From Desulfosudis oleivorans Hxd3 (GTDB lineage Bacteria; Desulfobacterota; Desulfobacteria; Desulfobacterales; Desulfosudaceae): a stretch of DNA of 64,000 nucleotides. Location: assembly GCF_000018405.1 (NCBI RefSeq), contig NC_009943.1, forward strand, positions 3,041,001-3,105,000. The letters run 5' to 3'. A model generated the notes under the pieces. It saw only the letters and a program-made list of their open reading frames with translations, was not told where the DNA came from and made no database searches. The first letter of the stretch is position 1. Each line of letters opens with the position of its first letter. Position numbers and translations under genes: made by a program. This document shows, in pieces, positions 1 through 8,942 of this stretch.

Positions 1-1865
1 GCGGCTGCGGCCTGCCCGGCTGCGGTGCCAATGCCGCGGCCATCGTGGAGGGAAAAGCGGCCCCCAACTCCTGCGTGGCCGGCGGCGCTGACCTGGCCGA
101 AACCATTGCGGCCCTGCTGGGCATGTCCATTGAGGCCAAAGAGCCCGACATTGCCGTGCCGGACTGCACCTACAGCGTGGCCGAGGCGAAACAGAAATTC
201 GTGTACAACGGCATTTCCGACTGCCGGGCCGCGGCCCTTTTGTCCGGCGGTATGAAGATATGCACCGTGGGCTGTCTGGGCCTGGGCACCTGCGTGCGGG
301 CCTGCCCTTTTGGCGCCCTGACCATGGGTGAAAACGGCCTGCCCGTGGTGGACAGGGAAAAATGCACCGGCTGCGGCACCTGCGAACGGGTCTGCCCCAA
401 GCACATCATCAAGCTTTCATCGGTCACCCGGCGCATCCTGCGGGAATACACCACGGACGACTGCATCGCCCCGTGCCGGCGGGCCTGTCCGGCAGGCATC
501 AACATTCCCGAATATATCCGCCAGATCACCCTGGGCGACTACACGGCTTCCCTTTCCGTCATAAAAGAACGGCTCCCCTTTCCCGCGGTGATCGGCCGCA
601 TCTGCCCCCGGTTCTGCGAAACCATGTGCCGCCGCACCCTGGTGGATGAAGCGGTGTCCATCAACGGCTTAAAGCGGTTCGTGGCCGACGCGGAAAAAAG
701 CGCCGGCCGGGTCAAGCCCTTTATGGCGCCGTCCACGGGCCGGCAGGTGGCGGTGATCGGCGGCGGCGTGGAAGGGCTTTCCGCCGGCTATTTCGCGGCC
801 CGGCTGGGCCATTCAGCCATGGTGCTGGAGGCCTCGGACAAACCGGGCGGACTTTTGCGCAAGGCCATTGCCGCCGAGCGCCTGCCCCAGGCGGTGATGG
901 ATGACGACATCGCCGGTATCAGGGAAATGGGTGTTACCGTCAAAACCCGGCAGATCGCGGGCAGAGACTTTACCGTTGATTCGCTGCTGGCCGACAATTT
1001 CGAGGCCGTGCTGCTGGCCACCGGCGGGTGGGACAGCCGGCTGGGGTTTGATAATCCCAAAACCCTGGCCCAGGGCCCGGTGGCGGGTATGGCCCTGCTT
1101 ATCGACGTGCTGAAAAAAGAGGTCCCGGTCAAGGGCAACGTGGTGGTGATCGGCGGCGGGGCACTGGCCCGGCAGACTGCGGACGCCTGCACGGCGGCAG
1201 GAGCCGCGTCGGTCACCTTCCTGTTGCAGGAGAAAACCGAAGCCGAGGCCGGACTGCCCGCGGACATGTCCGGTGCCGCCATTGTTTTAAATGCCGCTGT
1301 TGAGCGGCTTTACGGCACAGGTCCGGCTGTTTCCCAGGTGGAATACACCGACCTGGCCACCGGCCAGCCCGTCAGAATAGAGGCCGGCACCATTGTTTTT
1401 GCGGCAGGCCGGTTTCCGGAACTGATTTTTGCCCGCCGGCCCGAAGATACCACCGATGACGACGGCGTGATCAAGCTGCCGGTTCAGTGGCAGGCCGTTC
1501 CGCCCTACAAGACAGCCGACGCCGCCGGTCAGCGGGGCCTGCTGGCCGACGGTGATCCGCTCTCCGACATGGACGCGGCCATCAAGGCCATCAACGCGGG
1601 CCGCAAGGCCGCGGCCTGCATGCACATGCTGATGTACGGCGATCCTTTGGCCCTGCCGGACAACCTGCTCTCCCCCGACGCCGTGGTGCAGACCATTGAC
1701 GCGGTATTCGGCGTGCTGCCCAAACCCCGGATGATCATGCCCCTGCGCGGCGACGCCGAGGTTGCGGCCGGCATGGAACGGGAGGCCGGGTTCTCCGAAA
1801 CGGCGGCCCGGACCGAGGCGGACCGGTGCTTGAAGTGCGGCATCATCTGCTACCAGCACATGTAA
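1..1865 (+). CDS. rnfB: RNF complex subunit B fused to a GltD-like flavoprotein (5' end outside window)
   Basis: RnfB is the cytoplasmic Fe-S subunit of the RNF ferredoxin:NAD+ oxidoreductase, an ion-pumping membrane complex. The reading frame enters from outside the window, first codon at base 3. It opens in the RnfB cluster region (CGLPGCG), followed by the family segment DCRAA..GG.KIC..GCLGLGTC and a ferredoxin motif CTGCGTCERVCP near base 365. After that comes a second cysteine-rich domain (CRRACPAGINIPEY, then IGRICPRFCETMC), as in the small subunit of NADPH-dependent glutamate synthase, and a flavoprotein body with two dinucleotide folds (VAVIGGGVEG, VVVIGGGALA). Plain RnfB ends after its ferredoxin domains, so about 450 residues are an added reductase module. 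The last codons hold one more Cys pair (CLKCGIIC). rseC follows 40 bp downstream. Family assignment is firm; the electron partner of the extra domain is inferred. Confidence 0.88.
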   Translation, partial: GCGLPGCGANAAAIVEGKAAPNSCVAGGADLAETIAALLGMSIEAKEPDIAVPDCTYSVAEAKQKFVYNGISDCRAAALLSGGMKICTVGCLGLGTCVRACPFGALTMGENGLPVVDREKCTGCGTCERVCPKHIIKLSSVTRRILREYTTDDCIAPCRRACPAGINIPEYIRQITLGDYTASLSVIKERLPFPAVIGRICPRFCETMCRRTLVDEAVSINGLKRFVADAEKSAGRVKPFMAPSTGRQVAVIGGGVEGLSAGYFAARLGHSAMVLEASDKPGGLLRKAIAAERLPQAVMDDDIAGIREMGVTVKTRQIAGRDFTVDSLLADNFEAVLLATGGWDSRLGFDNPKTLAQGPVAGMALLIDVLKKEVPVKGNVVVIGGGALARQTADACTAAGAASVTFLLQEKTEAEAGLPADMSGAAIVLNAAVERLYGTGPAVSQVEYTDLATGQPVRIEAGTIVFAAGRFPELIFARRPEDTTDDDGVIKLPVQWQAVPPYKTADAAGQRGLLADGDPLSDMDAAIKAINAGRKAAACMHMLMYGDPLALPDNLLSPDAVVQTIDAVFGVLPKPRMIMPLRGDAEVAAGMEREAGFSETAARTEADRCLKCGIICYQHM

Positions 1866-1905
1866 AACAGCGCAACGCCGCAAACAGCGGCAAAAAGAAG
1901 GCAAC

Positions 1906-2364
1906 ATGGCAACAGAAGAAGGCATTGTGATTCGAACCAGCGGAACCTCGGCCTGGATCCGGACCCAGCGGGCCGCCGCCTGCGAGCACTGCCAATCCAA
2001 GGACTCCTGCAAAACCATGGGCGGCGGAAACGATATGGAGGTGGAAGCCGCCAACCGGGTGGAGGCCAGGACCGGGGACCGGGTGGTGGTCAGCTTTGCA
2101 ACCGCCTCCCTGATAAAAGCCACCTTCCTGATCTACATGTTTCCCATTCTCTGCCTCATGGCCGGGGCCGGCATCGGTGTCAGGCTTTCCCAGACGGTTT
2201 TTCCCTCGGTGGACCAGTCGGTGCTGTCGGCCGTGATCGGGTTCGGCGCCTTTGTGCTGGCCGTGGTCTTTGTCCGGATTCGGGGCAACCGCATGGCCAA
2301 GGAGGACCAATACAAACCGGTCATCATCCGGGTTCTCAAAAACCGCCCCTCGCAATCCCAATAA
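1906..2364 (+). CDS. rseC: RseC/MucC family protein, RNF-associated
   Basis: This 152-residue inner-membrane protein belongs to the SoxR-reducing-system RseC/MucC family, commonly encoded beside rnf/rsx genes. The N-terminal cytoplasmic part holds a cysteine cluster, CEHCQSKDSC, at about residues 25-34. Two transmembrane segments follow (about 66-88 and 100-122), then a basic tail. It starts 40 bp after the rnfB stop and is very probably cotranscribed with it. In enterobacteria RseC helps keep SoxR reduced. In an anaerobe it more likely supports assembly or redox maturation of RNF, which is inference. The start ATG is preceded by an A/G-rich stretch (aaaaagaaggcaac). Confidence 0.82.
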   Translation: MATEEGIVIRTSGTSAWIRTQRAAACEHCQSKDSCKTMGGGNDMEVEAANRVEARTGDRVVVSFATASLIKATFLIYMFPILCLMAGAGIGVRLSQTVFPSVDQSVLSAVIGFGAFVLAVVFVRIRGNRMAKEDQYKPVIIRVLKNRPSQSQ

Positions 2365-2376
2365 CCGCGCAACCCT

Positions 2377-3453
2377 TTATTTCTCCGGATAGACAAACAC
2401 CTTTCCCTGGTAGTTTTTCACCACCAGGTGCCCGGTTTCGCTGGAGACCACATAGTCGGGCAGCAGGGGAACCTTGCCCCCGCCGCCGGGCAGGTCGATC
2501 ACATAGCGCGGCACCGCCATGCCCGGTACCCGTCCCACCAGGGACCGCATCACGGAAAGCCCCCTGTTGATGGGGGGCCGAAAATGGCCGGTGCCCTTTA
2601 CCACGTCTGGATGGTGCAGGTAGTAGGGCCGCACCCGAATGCGCAGCAGTGCACGCATGAGGGCTTCCATGGTGATTGCGTCATCGTTGATGCCGGCCAG
2701 CAGAACGGTCTGGCTGCCCAGGGGAATGCCGGCGTCCGCCAGCCGGGCGCAGGCGGCCTCGGCCGGGGCCGTGATCTCCCGGGGGTGGTTGACATGCACG
2801 TTGACGTAAAGCGGCAAAAACTTTTTCAGCAGAACCACCAGGTCGCCGGTGATCCGCTGGGGCAGGGCAACCGGGGTGCGGGTGTGAATGCGAAGGGTCT
2901 CCACGTGGCCGATGGCGGCAAATTTTTCTAAAGCGGCACAAAGTTTGTCATCTTCCAGCATCAGGGGATCTCCCCCGGAAAAAATCACCTCCCGGACGGC
3001 AGGGGCGGCCCGAACATAGGCCGCGGCGGCGTCCACCTGGTCATCGGTAAGGGAAGCGGCGGCCCTGCCGGCCAGCCGCTTGCGAAAGCAGAACCGGCAC
3101 ACCACCGGGCACCGGCCCGACACCAGCACCACCACTCTGTCCGGATACCGGTGAATCAGGCCCGGCACCGGGGACTGGGCCGTTTCCGTGAGCGGATCAT
3201 CGTCGGTCAGGGTGCCGGAAAGCTCCCGCGCGTCCGGCACCACCTGACGCCACAGCGGGTCGCCGGGCGCCTGAATCAGGGAGAGATAATAGGGATTGAC
3301 GGACATGGGGTAGGCGCGGCAGACCGCCGCCGCGCCAGGGGGTGCCTTCAGCCGGTCCGGCAGGTCCTTCGGGTCGGCAATGGCCCGGCCGGCAATGGTT
3401 TGCCAGGCTAACTGATTCGGATCATGGATAATAACAGGGTCTTTACTTGCCAT
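2377..3453 (-). CDS. KamA-family radical SAM aminomutase-like protein
   Basis: This is a radical SAM enzyme of the lysine 2,3-aminomutase family (KamA/EpmB group). The radical-SAM cluster motif appears as CPVVCRFC (C-x3-C-x2-C) near residue 115, with GGDPL about 50 residues later, as in aminomutases. At about 358 residues it is shorter than true catabolic lysine 2,3-aminomutase (about 415) and closer to the EpmB-like or uncharacterised KamA proteins. EpmB forms beta-lysine for modification of elongation factor P, but no epmA or efp is visible here, so the substrate is open. The chosen ATG is internal to a frame that could also begin at a TTG six codons upstream; neither has a clear ribosome binding site. 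The gene converges with rseC. Confidence 0.78.
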   Translation of the reverse strand: MASKDPVIIHDPNQLAWQTIAGRAIADPKDLPDRLKAPPGAAAVCRAYPMSVNPYYLSLIQAPGDPLWRQVVPDARELSGTLTDDDPLTETAQSPVPGLIHRYPDRVVVLVSGRCPVVCRFCFRKRLAGRAAASLTDDQVDAAAAYVRAAPAVREVIFSGGDPLMLEDDKLCAALEKFAAIGHVETLRIHTRTPVALPQRITGDLVVLLKKFLPLYVNVHVNHPREITAPAEAACARLADAGIPLGSQTVLLAGINDDAITMEALMRALLRIRVRPYYLHHPDVVKGTGHFRPPINRGLSVMRSLVGRVPGMAVPRYVIDLPGGGGKVPLLPDYVVSSETGHLVVKNYQGKVFVYPEK

Positions 3454-3558
3454 TTGTCGGTTTTTATGCAACCATCTGCCACTTGAAAAGCGTGTTGCCC
3501 GAATTCTTCACGAAACATTCGGGTGTGTCCTATGTAACCGTCCCCGGAAAAATTGTAA

Positions 3559-4149
3559 ATGGAAAAACGGTGTGACTGGGCGGGTACCGACCCGGATTAT
3601 ATCCACTACCATGACACGGAATGGGGCGTCCCCCTTCATGATGACGGCAGGCTGTTTGAAATGCTGGTGCTGGAGGGGGCCCAGGCCGGGCTGAACTGGC
3701 TGACCATTCTCAAAAAGAGGCCGGCCTACCGAAAAGCCTTTGACGATTTCGACCCGGTCCGGGTGGCCCGGTATGACGCGCGCAAAATCGACCGACTGAT
3801 GGCAGACCCCGGTATTGTGCGCAACCGGAAAAAGATTGATGCCGCCGTGACCAATGCGAAAGCGTTTTTAAGGGTGCGGAAAGAATTCGGCTCTTTTGAC
3901 ACCTATATCTGGTCCTTTGTGGAGGGCCGGCCCGTTGTCAATGCGTGGGAAACCGTCAAACAGATGCCGGCGTCCACCCCGGCATCCGAGGCCATGAGCG
4001 CGGATTTAAAAAAACGGGGATTTTCCTTTGTAGGGCCGGTAATCTGCTATGCCTTTATGCAGTCCACGGGCATGGTCAACGACCACATCGTGACCTGCTT
4101 CCGTTATAATGAGATCAACAACCGCCAAGCCACGGGGAAAAGACCATGA
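3559..4149 (+). CDS. tag: DNA-3-methyladenine glycosylase I
   Basis: This base-excision repair glycosylase removes 3-methyladenine from alkylated DNA. The 196-residue length matches the Tag family. The N-terminal CDWAG and HYHDTEWG segments supply Cys5 and His18, and the C-terminal MVNDHIVTCF supplies the remaining His/Cys pair of the structural zinc site. The QAGLNWLTIL segment matches the family base-recognition helix. The stop overlaps the start of the following glycosyltransferase (ATGA), so the two are translationally coupled despite unrelated functions. Confidence 0.93.
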   Translation: MEKRCDWAGTDPDYIHYHDTEWGVPLHDDGRLFEMLVLEGAQAGLNWLTILKKRPAYRKAFDDFDPVRVARYDARKIDRLMADPGIVRNRKKIDAAVTNAKAFLRVRKEFGSFDTYIWSFVEGRPVVNAWETVKQMPASTPASEAMSADLKKRGFSFVGPVICYAFMQSTGMVNDHIVTCFRYNEINNRQATGKRP

Positions 4150-5423
4150 TTCCTGATATTCCGCCCCATCAGAACGTGGGATTTATTTCAACGCGCCTGG
4201 CCGGCACCGATGGTGTGACCCTGGAAACCTGGAAATGGGCCGACATTTTCAAGGAAGAGGGGTTTTCCTGCTTTTACTTTGCCGGGGAGCTGGAAACACC
4301 GCCCGAGTGTTCCTATCTTTGCGAAAAGGCCCACTTCAGCCATCCTGTGATCGTGGACATCTTTGAAAACTGCTTCGGGGTCCGGGTCCGGGGCCGGTAC
4401 ATCACCCAGCTGATTCATCGGGTAAAAGAGGAGATCAAGGACCACCTCTACACCTTTATTCAGAAGTTCAACCTGGATGTGCTGGTGGTGGAAAACGCCC
4501 TGGCCATTCCCATGAACCTGCCCCTGGGCATCGGCCTGGCCGAACTGATCGCCGAGATCGGTATTCCCGTCATCGGCCACCACCACGACTTTTTCTGGGA
4601 GCGGGAGCGGTTTCTCACCAACTCGGTGTGGGAGTACCTCAACATGGCCTTTCCGCCCCACCTGTCCCAGATCCGGAACGTGGTGATCAACTCGGCAGCA
4701 GACAACCAGGTGAGCCTGCGCACCGGCATCTCCTCCACAGTGATCCCCAACGTGATGGACTTTGAAAACCCGCCGCCCCCTCCCGACGACTACACCCAAA
4801 ACGTGCGGCAGGACCTGGGCATCGCCGACGACGAGCTGTTTGTTCTGCAGCCCACCCGGGTGGTGCAGCGAAAGGGCATCGAACACGCCATTGAGCTGGT
4901 CAGCCGGCTGGAACGAAAGGCCAAACTGGTGATCTCCCACGCCGCCGGCGACGAGGGCATGGAATACTATGAGCGGGTGAAAGACTTTTCCGAGCGCATG
5001 GGTGTCACCACCGTGTTTGTGTCCGACATCATCAATGACCAGCGGGACACCCTGCCCGACGGCCGGAAAAAATATACCCTGGATGATATCTATCCCTATG
5101 CCGACCTGGTGACCTACCCCTCCAACTTCGAGGGGTTCGGCAATGCCTTTCTTGAGGCCATTTACTACAGACGGCCCATTGCCGTGAACCGCTACTCCAT
5201 ATACGCAACGGATATCAAGCCCAAGGGGTTTTCCGTTATCGAGATCAACGGGTTTGTCACCAAAAAAACCGTGGACCACACCCGGCGGGTGCTGGATGAC
5301 GCGGACTACCGCCACCGGATGGTCACCCACAACTACGAGGTGGCCAAGCGCTACTACTCCTATTCCGTGCTGCGCCAGAAGCTCAAGACCATTATCACCG
5401 ACTGCGTCGGCTACCAGTTCTGA
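4146..5423 (+). CDS. GT4-type glycosyltransferase
   Basis: This 425-residue protein has the GT-B layout of family 4 (group 1) glycosyltransferases. The N-terminal acceptor half contains a HHHDFFWERERF segment. The C-terminal donor half begins near residue 220 (LQPTRVVQRKGIEHAIELV) and ends with the EGFGNAFLE motif, whose two glutamates are spaced E-x7-E as in nucleotide-sugar binding. No transmembrane segment is apparent, so it should be cytosolic. It overlaps tag by 4 bp at its start and is followed 16 bp later by recN. There are no polysaccharide or lipid-A genes nearby, so donor and acceptor sugars cannot be named. Confidence 0.82.
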   Translation: MIPDIPPHQNVGFISTRLAGTDGVTLETWKWADIFKEEGFSCFYFAGELETPPECSYLCEKAHFSHPVIVDIFENCFGVRVRGRYITQLIHRVKEEIKDHLYTFIQKFNLDVLVVENALAIPMNLPLGIGLAELIAEIGIPVIGHHHDFFWERERFLTNSVWEYLNMAFPPHLSQIRNVVINSAADNQVSLRTGISSTVIPNVMDFENPPPPPDDYTQNVRQDLGIADDELFVLQPTRVVQRKGIEHAIELVSRLERKAKLVISHAAGDEGMEYYERVKDFSERMGVTTVFVSDIINDQRDTLPDGRKKYTLDDIYPYADLVTYPSNFEGFGNAFLEAIYYRRPIAVNRYSIYATDIKPKGFSVIEINGFVTKKTVDHTRRVLDDADYRHRMVTHNYEVAKRYYSYSVLRQKLKTIITDCVGYQF

Positions 5424-5439
5424 TTCGGACCCGTGTGCC

Positions 5440-7158
5440 ATGCTCAATGAACTTGCCATCAAAAACTTTGCCATCATCGATGACCTGCGCATCCGTTTTG
5501 ACCGGGGGCTGACCATCTTAAGCGGCGAGACCGGGGCCGGAAAGTCGATCATCATCAATGCCGTCAACCTGCTTTTGGGGTCAAGGGCCACGGCCCGGCT
5601 GATCCGCACCGGGGAAAGCACGGCCGAGGTGGAAGCGGTGTTTGACGTGGCGCCAAAAAGCGAGCTGGCCCGCAAACTTGAGGTGAACGGCCTTACCGGC
5701 GACAATGAGCTGATCATTCGGCGGGTGGTGTCCGACACCAACAAGAACCGGATCTACATCAACGGCCATGCGGCCACCATCCAGGTGCTTTCCGACATCA
5801 CGGCCAGCCTGGCCTCCATATCGGGCCAGCACGCCCACCAGCAGCTGCTCAACGAGGATCTTCACCTTTTGATTTTAGACGCTTTTGCCGGGCTGACCGG
5901 GCAACGGGAAGCGGTGGGTGAAAAATTTGCCACCCTTGTCCCTATGCTGCGCGAGCTGGAAACCTTAAAATCCCGGCAGGCGGACCAGGCCCGGCAGCAG
6001 GAGCTCCTGGCCTTTCAGAAGGACGAGATCGAAAAGGCAAACATCACTCCGGGCGAAGACCAGAACCTGGAACGGGATAAAAGACGGCTGAAAAACGCCC
6101 AGGAGCTCTACACCCTGGTGTACGGCTGCATCGAAGGACTTTACGACGCCCAGGGCGCGGTGATCGAACAGCTGGCCCTGGTCCGCACCAGCCTGGAAAA
6201 CGGGGCCCGCATCGACGACACCCTGGAGCCTCACCGGGCCGCCATCGTGGATATCGAGGCCCGGACCGCCGATGCGGTAGAGGGACTGCGAAGCTATTTA
6301 AACACCATCGACACCGACGGCACGGCCCTGGAACAGGTGGAAGAGCGGCTGGACCTGGTGGTCCGGCTTAAGAAAAAATACGGCCCCACCCTGGAGGATG
6401 TGCTGGCCCGGCTGGACCAGATCGCCGCGGATCTGACCGGCCTGGAAAACCTTTCCGGCCGGATCGGGCAAATGGAGACCGCCATTGCCGCGGCCCACAA
6501 GGACCTGGCCCGGGCCGCAACCACCCTTTCGGCCAAACGCAAAAAAGCGGCCCCCGGCTTCTGCCGGGCCATCGAAGCCGAACTGGCCCAACTCAAAATG
6601 GAGGGCACCCGCTTTGACGTAGTCTTTTCCGCCACCCCGGCGGATGCAAAGACCAGCCCGTTTCTGACGGCGGACGGCAAGATCATCACCGATACCGGCC
6701 TCGACAAAGCCGCCTTTTCCATTGCCCCCAACGTGGGTGAAACCGCCAAGCCCCTGGCCGCCATCGCCTCGGGCGGCGAGCTCTCCCGCGTGGTGCTGGC
6801 CATAAAGGCCATGCTGGCCGGAAAGGAAGCGGTGGAGACATTGATTTTTGATGAGGTGGACGCGGGCATCGGCGGTGAGGCCGCCGAGGTTGTGGGAAAG
6901 AAGCTGGCCGCGCTCTCCCGCTTTCACCAGACCCTCTGCATCACCCACCTGCCCCAGATCGCCCGGTTCGGGGACATTCACTACCGGATTGAAAAACAGG
7001 TGAAGAGCGGCCGTACCGTCACCCACATGGTGCGGCTGTCCGATGAAGACCGCATCCAGGAGATCGCCCGCATGACCGGGGGCAAAAAAATCACGGAAAA
7101 GACCCTGGCCCACGCAAAAGAGATGCTGGAAACCGCCGCGTCCGCCAAAGCCGACTGA
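5440..7158 (+). CDS. recN: DNA repair protein RecN
   Basis: RecN is an SMC-like ATPase that acts at DNA double-strand breaks. The family N terminus MLNELAIKNFAIIDDL fixes the start at 5440, although the frame is open further upstream inside the glycosyltransferase gene. The Walker A motif is GETGAGKS near residue 30. The middle third is coiled-coil-like and rich in Glu, Leu and Lys. The C-terminal half has the ABC signature region (ASGGELSRV) and the Walker B/D-loop segment LIFDEVDAGIGGEAAE. The length of 572 residues is usual. It is the last gene of a run with tag and the glycosyltransferase, which makes a tag-recN repair pairing plausible. Confidence 0.95.
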   Translation: MLNELAIKNFAIIDDLRIRFDRGLTILSGETGAGKSIIINAVNLLLGSRATARLIRTGESTAEVEAVFDVAPKSELARKLEVNGLTGDNELIIRRVVSDTNKNRIYINGHAATIQVLSDITASLASISGQHAHQQLLNEDLHLLILDAFAGLTGQREAVGEKFATLVPMLRELETLKSRQADQARQQELLAFQKDEIEKANITPGEDQNLERDKRRLKNAQELYTLVYGCIEGLYDAQGAVIEQLALVRTSLENGARIDDTLEPHRAAIVDIEARTADAVEGLRSYLNTIDTDGTALEQVEERLDLVVRLKKKYGPTLEDVLARLDQIAADLTGLENLSGRIGQMETAIAAAHKDLARAATTLSAKRKKAAPGFCRAIEAELAQLKMEGTRFDVVFSATPADAKTSPFLTADGKIITDTGLDKAAFSIAPNVGETAKPLAAIASGGELSRVVLAIKAMLAGKEAVETLIFDEVDAGIGGEAAEVVGKKLAALSRFHQTLCITHLPQIARFGDIHYRIEKQVKSGRTVTHMVRLSDEDRIQEIARMTGGKKITEKTLAHAKEMLETAASAKAD

Positions 7159-7243
7159 TTTTTGCCGGTCCGTGCCGGGCGCCCCGGCTCCTTCCCGTTA
7201 TTGCCCGCCCCCCTCTCCCTTCGCCATTGCCCAGACCTCTCAT

Positions 7244-7367
7244 CCCCGTCATTGCCCAACTTGATTGGGCAATCCAGTGTAAAACTGGTCTATTTCCTTG
7301 TTGAATAAGGTATGAGGTCAATTTGATTCTGGATTACCCGGTCAAGCCTGGTAATGACGAAGGCGGG
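7244..7367. repeat. Inverted-repeat intergenic element
   Basis: This roughly 124-bp stretch has imperfect inverted ends: CCCGTCATTGCCCAACTTGA... at the left and ...TCAAGCCTGGTAATGACG at the right, both leading into an ATCCAG/CTGGAT pair. It fills the gap between recN and the convergent thiD. The arrangement resembles small non-autonomous insertion-type repeats seen in many genomes. No open frame is credible in it, and no clear target duplication is seen. Confidence 0.5.
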
Positions 7368-7377
7368 AGCGCGGCAA

Positions 7378-7462
7378 CGTGTGTCGAGTGAGCGAAGCAA
7401 TCTTATCCATGTGCGAAGGAGATTGCGTCGTCGCTTCGCTCCTCGCAATGACGCGGGCCTTG
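7378..7462. repeat. REP-like repeat (GAGCGAAGCAATC ... GATTGC), copy 1
   Basis: An arm GAGCGAAGCAATCT is mirrored by AGATTGCGTCGTCGCTTCGCTC and ends in CTCGCAATGACG. A second, similar copy lies at 45402-45484, upstream of murA. Both copies sit only in intergenic DNA. This is the common dispersed palindromic type whose mechanism here is unknown. Confidence 0.55.
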
Positions 7463-7488
7463 GCTTCGCCGGGCAATGCCCCCGCGCG

Positions 7489-8271
7489 TCAGGGCGCGAC
7501 CATGTGATTCAGCGGCCCGCTTCCTTTGCCGATGCCCGGGGCCCGGGCAATAGCCTGGGTGACATAGGCCTTGGCCCGGGCCGCGGCATCAAAAAAGTCC
7601 ATGCCCAGGGCCATGCCGGCGGCCAGGGCCGACGAAAACGTGCAGCCCGTGCCATGGGTGTTACGGGTTTCGATTTTCGGGGCGCTCAGCATTTTAAAGG
7701 CCCGGCCGTCAAAAAGCACGTCCACGGCCGCCTCCCCCTGAAAGTGCCCTCCCTTGATTACCGCCTGCCGGGCCCCCATATCGATCATACGATGGGCCGC
7801 CTTCTGCATGTCCTCAAGAGAAATAATCTCAAACCCGGCCAAAAGCTGGGCCTCAAACAGATTGGGGGTCACCACCCGGGCCAGGGGAAACAGATGAAAG
7901 GCCAGGGCGCTTTGGGCCTCTTTTTTCAGCAGGGGATAGCCGCTCTTGGAGATCATCACCGGGTCCAGCACCACCGGCGGCAGGTCCCGGTCCGCCAGTG
8001 CCCCGGCAATGGCCTTGATCAAACCGACGCTGGAGACCATGCCGATCTTGACGGCATCCACCGGCGTATCTTCAAAAATGCAGTTAATCTGCCCGGCCAC
8101 GATATCCGGGGCGATCTCCTGAATGTCGTAGACCTTCTGGGTGTTCTGAACGGTCACCGCCGTGATCGCGCTCATGCCGAACACGCCATAGGCCTGAAAG
8201 GTTTTCAGGTCGGCCTGAATGCCGGCCCCGCCCGAGGAATCGGAGCCGGCGATGGTTAATGCGATGCGCAT
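7489..8271 (-). CDS. thiD: Hydroxymethylpyrimidine/phosphomethylpyrimidine kinase
   Basis: This is the thiamine-pathway kinase that phosphorylates HMP and HMP-phosphate to HMP-diphosphate in the cytosol. The 260-residue protein has the ribokinase-fold N terminus AGSDSSGGAGIQADLKT, the PVVLDPVM segment, and the C-terminal anion-hole motif GTGCTFSSALAAG with the catalytic-type Cys. The gene stands alone, with no other thi genes and no TPP-riboswitch-like leader in the roughly 77 bp upstream. The short upstream gap instead contains a hexamer repeat. Confidence 0.94.
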   Translation of the reverse strand: MRIALTIAGSDSSGGAGIQADLKTFQAYGVFGMSAITAVTVQNTQKVYDIQEIAPDIVAGQINCIFEDTPVDAVKIGMVSSVGLIKAIAGALADRDLPPVVLDPVMISKSGYPLLKKEAQSALAFHLFPLARVVTPNLFEAQLLAGFEIISLEDMQKAAHRMIDMGARQAVIKGGHFQGEAAVDVLFDGRAFKMLSAPKIETRNTHGTGCTFSSALAAGMALGMDFFDAAARAKAYVTQAIARAPGIGKGSGPLNHMVAP

Positions 8272-8289
8272 GAAACACTTCCTTCCTTA

Positions 8290-8321
8290 TCGAAATCGGG
8301 GTCGGGATCGGAATCGATTTT
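8290..8321. repeat. Hexamer-type repeat tract (TCGATN-like), copy 1
   Basis: Degenerate six-base units of the GATTTC/GATCCC/GATTCC type are read on the minus strand. Related tracts are at 23717-23753, 25833-25860 and 38716-38752, all intergenic. Confidence 0.45.
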
Positions 8322-8348
8322 TATGCTCTCTTACATAGCCCGAATACT

Positions 8349-8942
8349 TCAATCCACCAGCACCAGCCCGCAAATATCCGCCATTTGCGTTGCACCGGTA
8401 TCGGGCGATGGCTGCGCCATGCGCATGGTCCATCCAGCGGTTTCAAACAGCCGGGCCACGTCAATACCGAAGCCGGACATGGAAGGCCGGGCATACTGGG
8501 GATAGCGGCACTCCCCTTTTTGCAACAGCGGCGGGCAGTCGCCGTGGGCGTGGCAGAAGATCTCCCTGCATGAGCCCCCGGCATAGGCCCGGGCACGGGC
8601 AAAACCGGCCTGAACGGCTTGTCTTTCAATGGCGGCCGCTGTTTTCTGAAGGAGCTCAAACGCCTTTACGCGCTGCCCGGAAAACAGCATTTCCGCCGGC
8701 ACATCGATGATAAAAAAGAGCGCCTGGTGAAATGTTTCCAGCTCTTTTTGAAGCTCCAGCGGGCCGGGAACATGGGGCGGGCAATTAATTGACAGCCCGT
8801 AATTGGGGCAACCGGGGGCCCGGCACCGGTCAGCCAGGCTGCCGTCGATCACGACTTTTGCCGCCGGAAGCATGGCGGCACGGCAGGCGCCGGCGCCAAG
8901 GGCAAAATCAACAAGCGGTTTGAACTCTGGTGACAGGCTCAA
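8349..8942 (-). CDS. DUF2284 family metal-binding protein
   Basis: This predicted cytosolic protein of about 197 residues is rich in cysteine, with the pattern of the DUF2284 family: CRAPGCPNYGLSINCPPHVP near residue 45, then GGSCREIFCHAHGDCPPLLQKGEC near residue 130. These probably bind metal or Fe-S. The start is inferred as TTG because no ATG fits. The TTG is preceded by a good AAAGGGG ribosome binding site and overlaps the stop of the upstream membrane-protein gene (TTGA), which indicates translational coupling. The function of the family is not known to me. Confidence 0.72.
   Translation of the reverse strand: MSLSPEFKPLVDFALGAGACRAAMLPAAKVVIDGSLADRCRAPGCPNYGLSINCPPHVPGPLELQKELETFHQALFFIIDVPAEMLFSGQRVKAFELLQKTAAAIERQAVQAGFARARAYAGGSCREIFCHAHGDCPPLLQKGECRYPQYARPSMSGFGIDVARLFETAGWTMRMAQPSPDTGATQMADICGLVLVD

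Noticed and set aside
4188-5744. A 518-codon minus-strand frame across the glycosyltransferase and recN
   Set aside because: It is antisense to two well-supported genes and its translation is Val/Gly/His-rich without motifs.
8272-8348. TPP riboswitch upstream of thiD
   Set aside because: Only 77 bp are available, they hold a hexamer tract, and no CTGAGA-type thi-box is visible.
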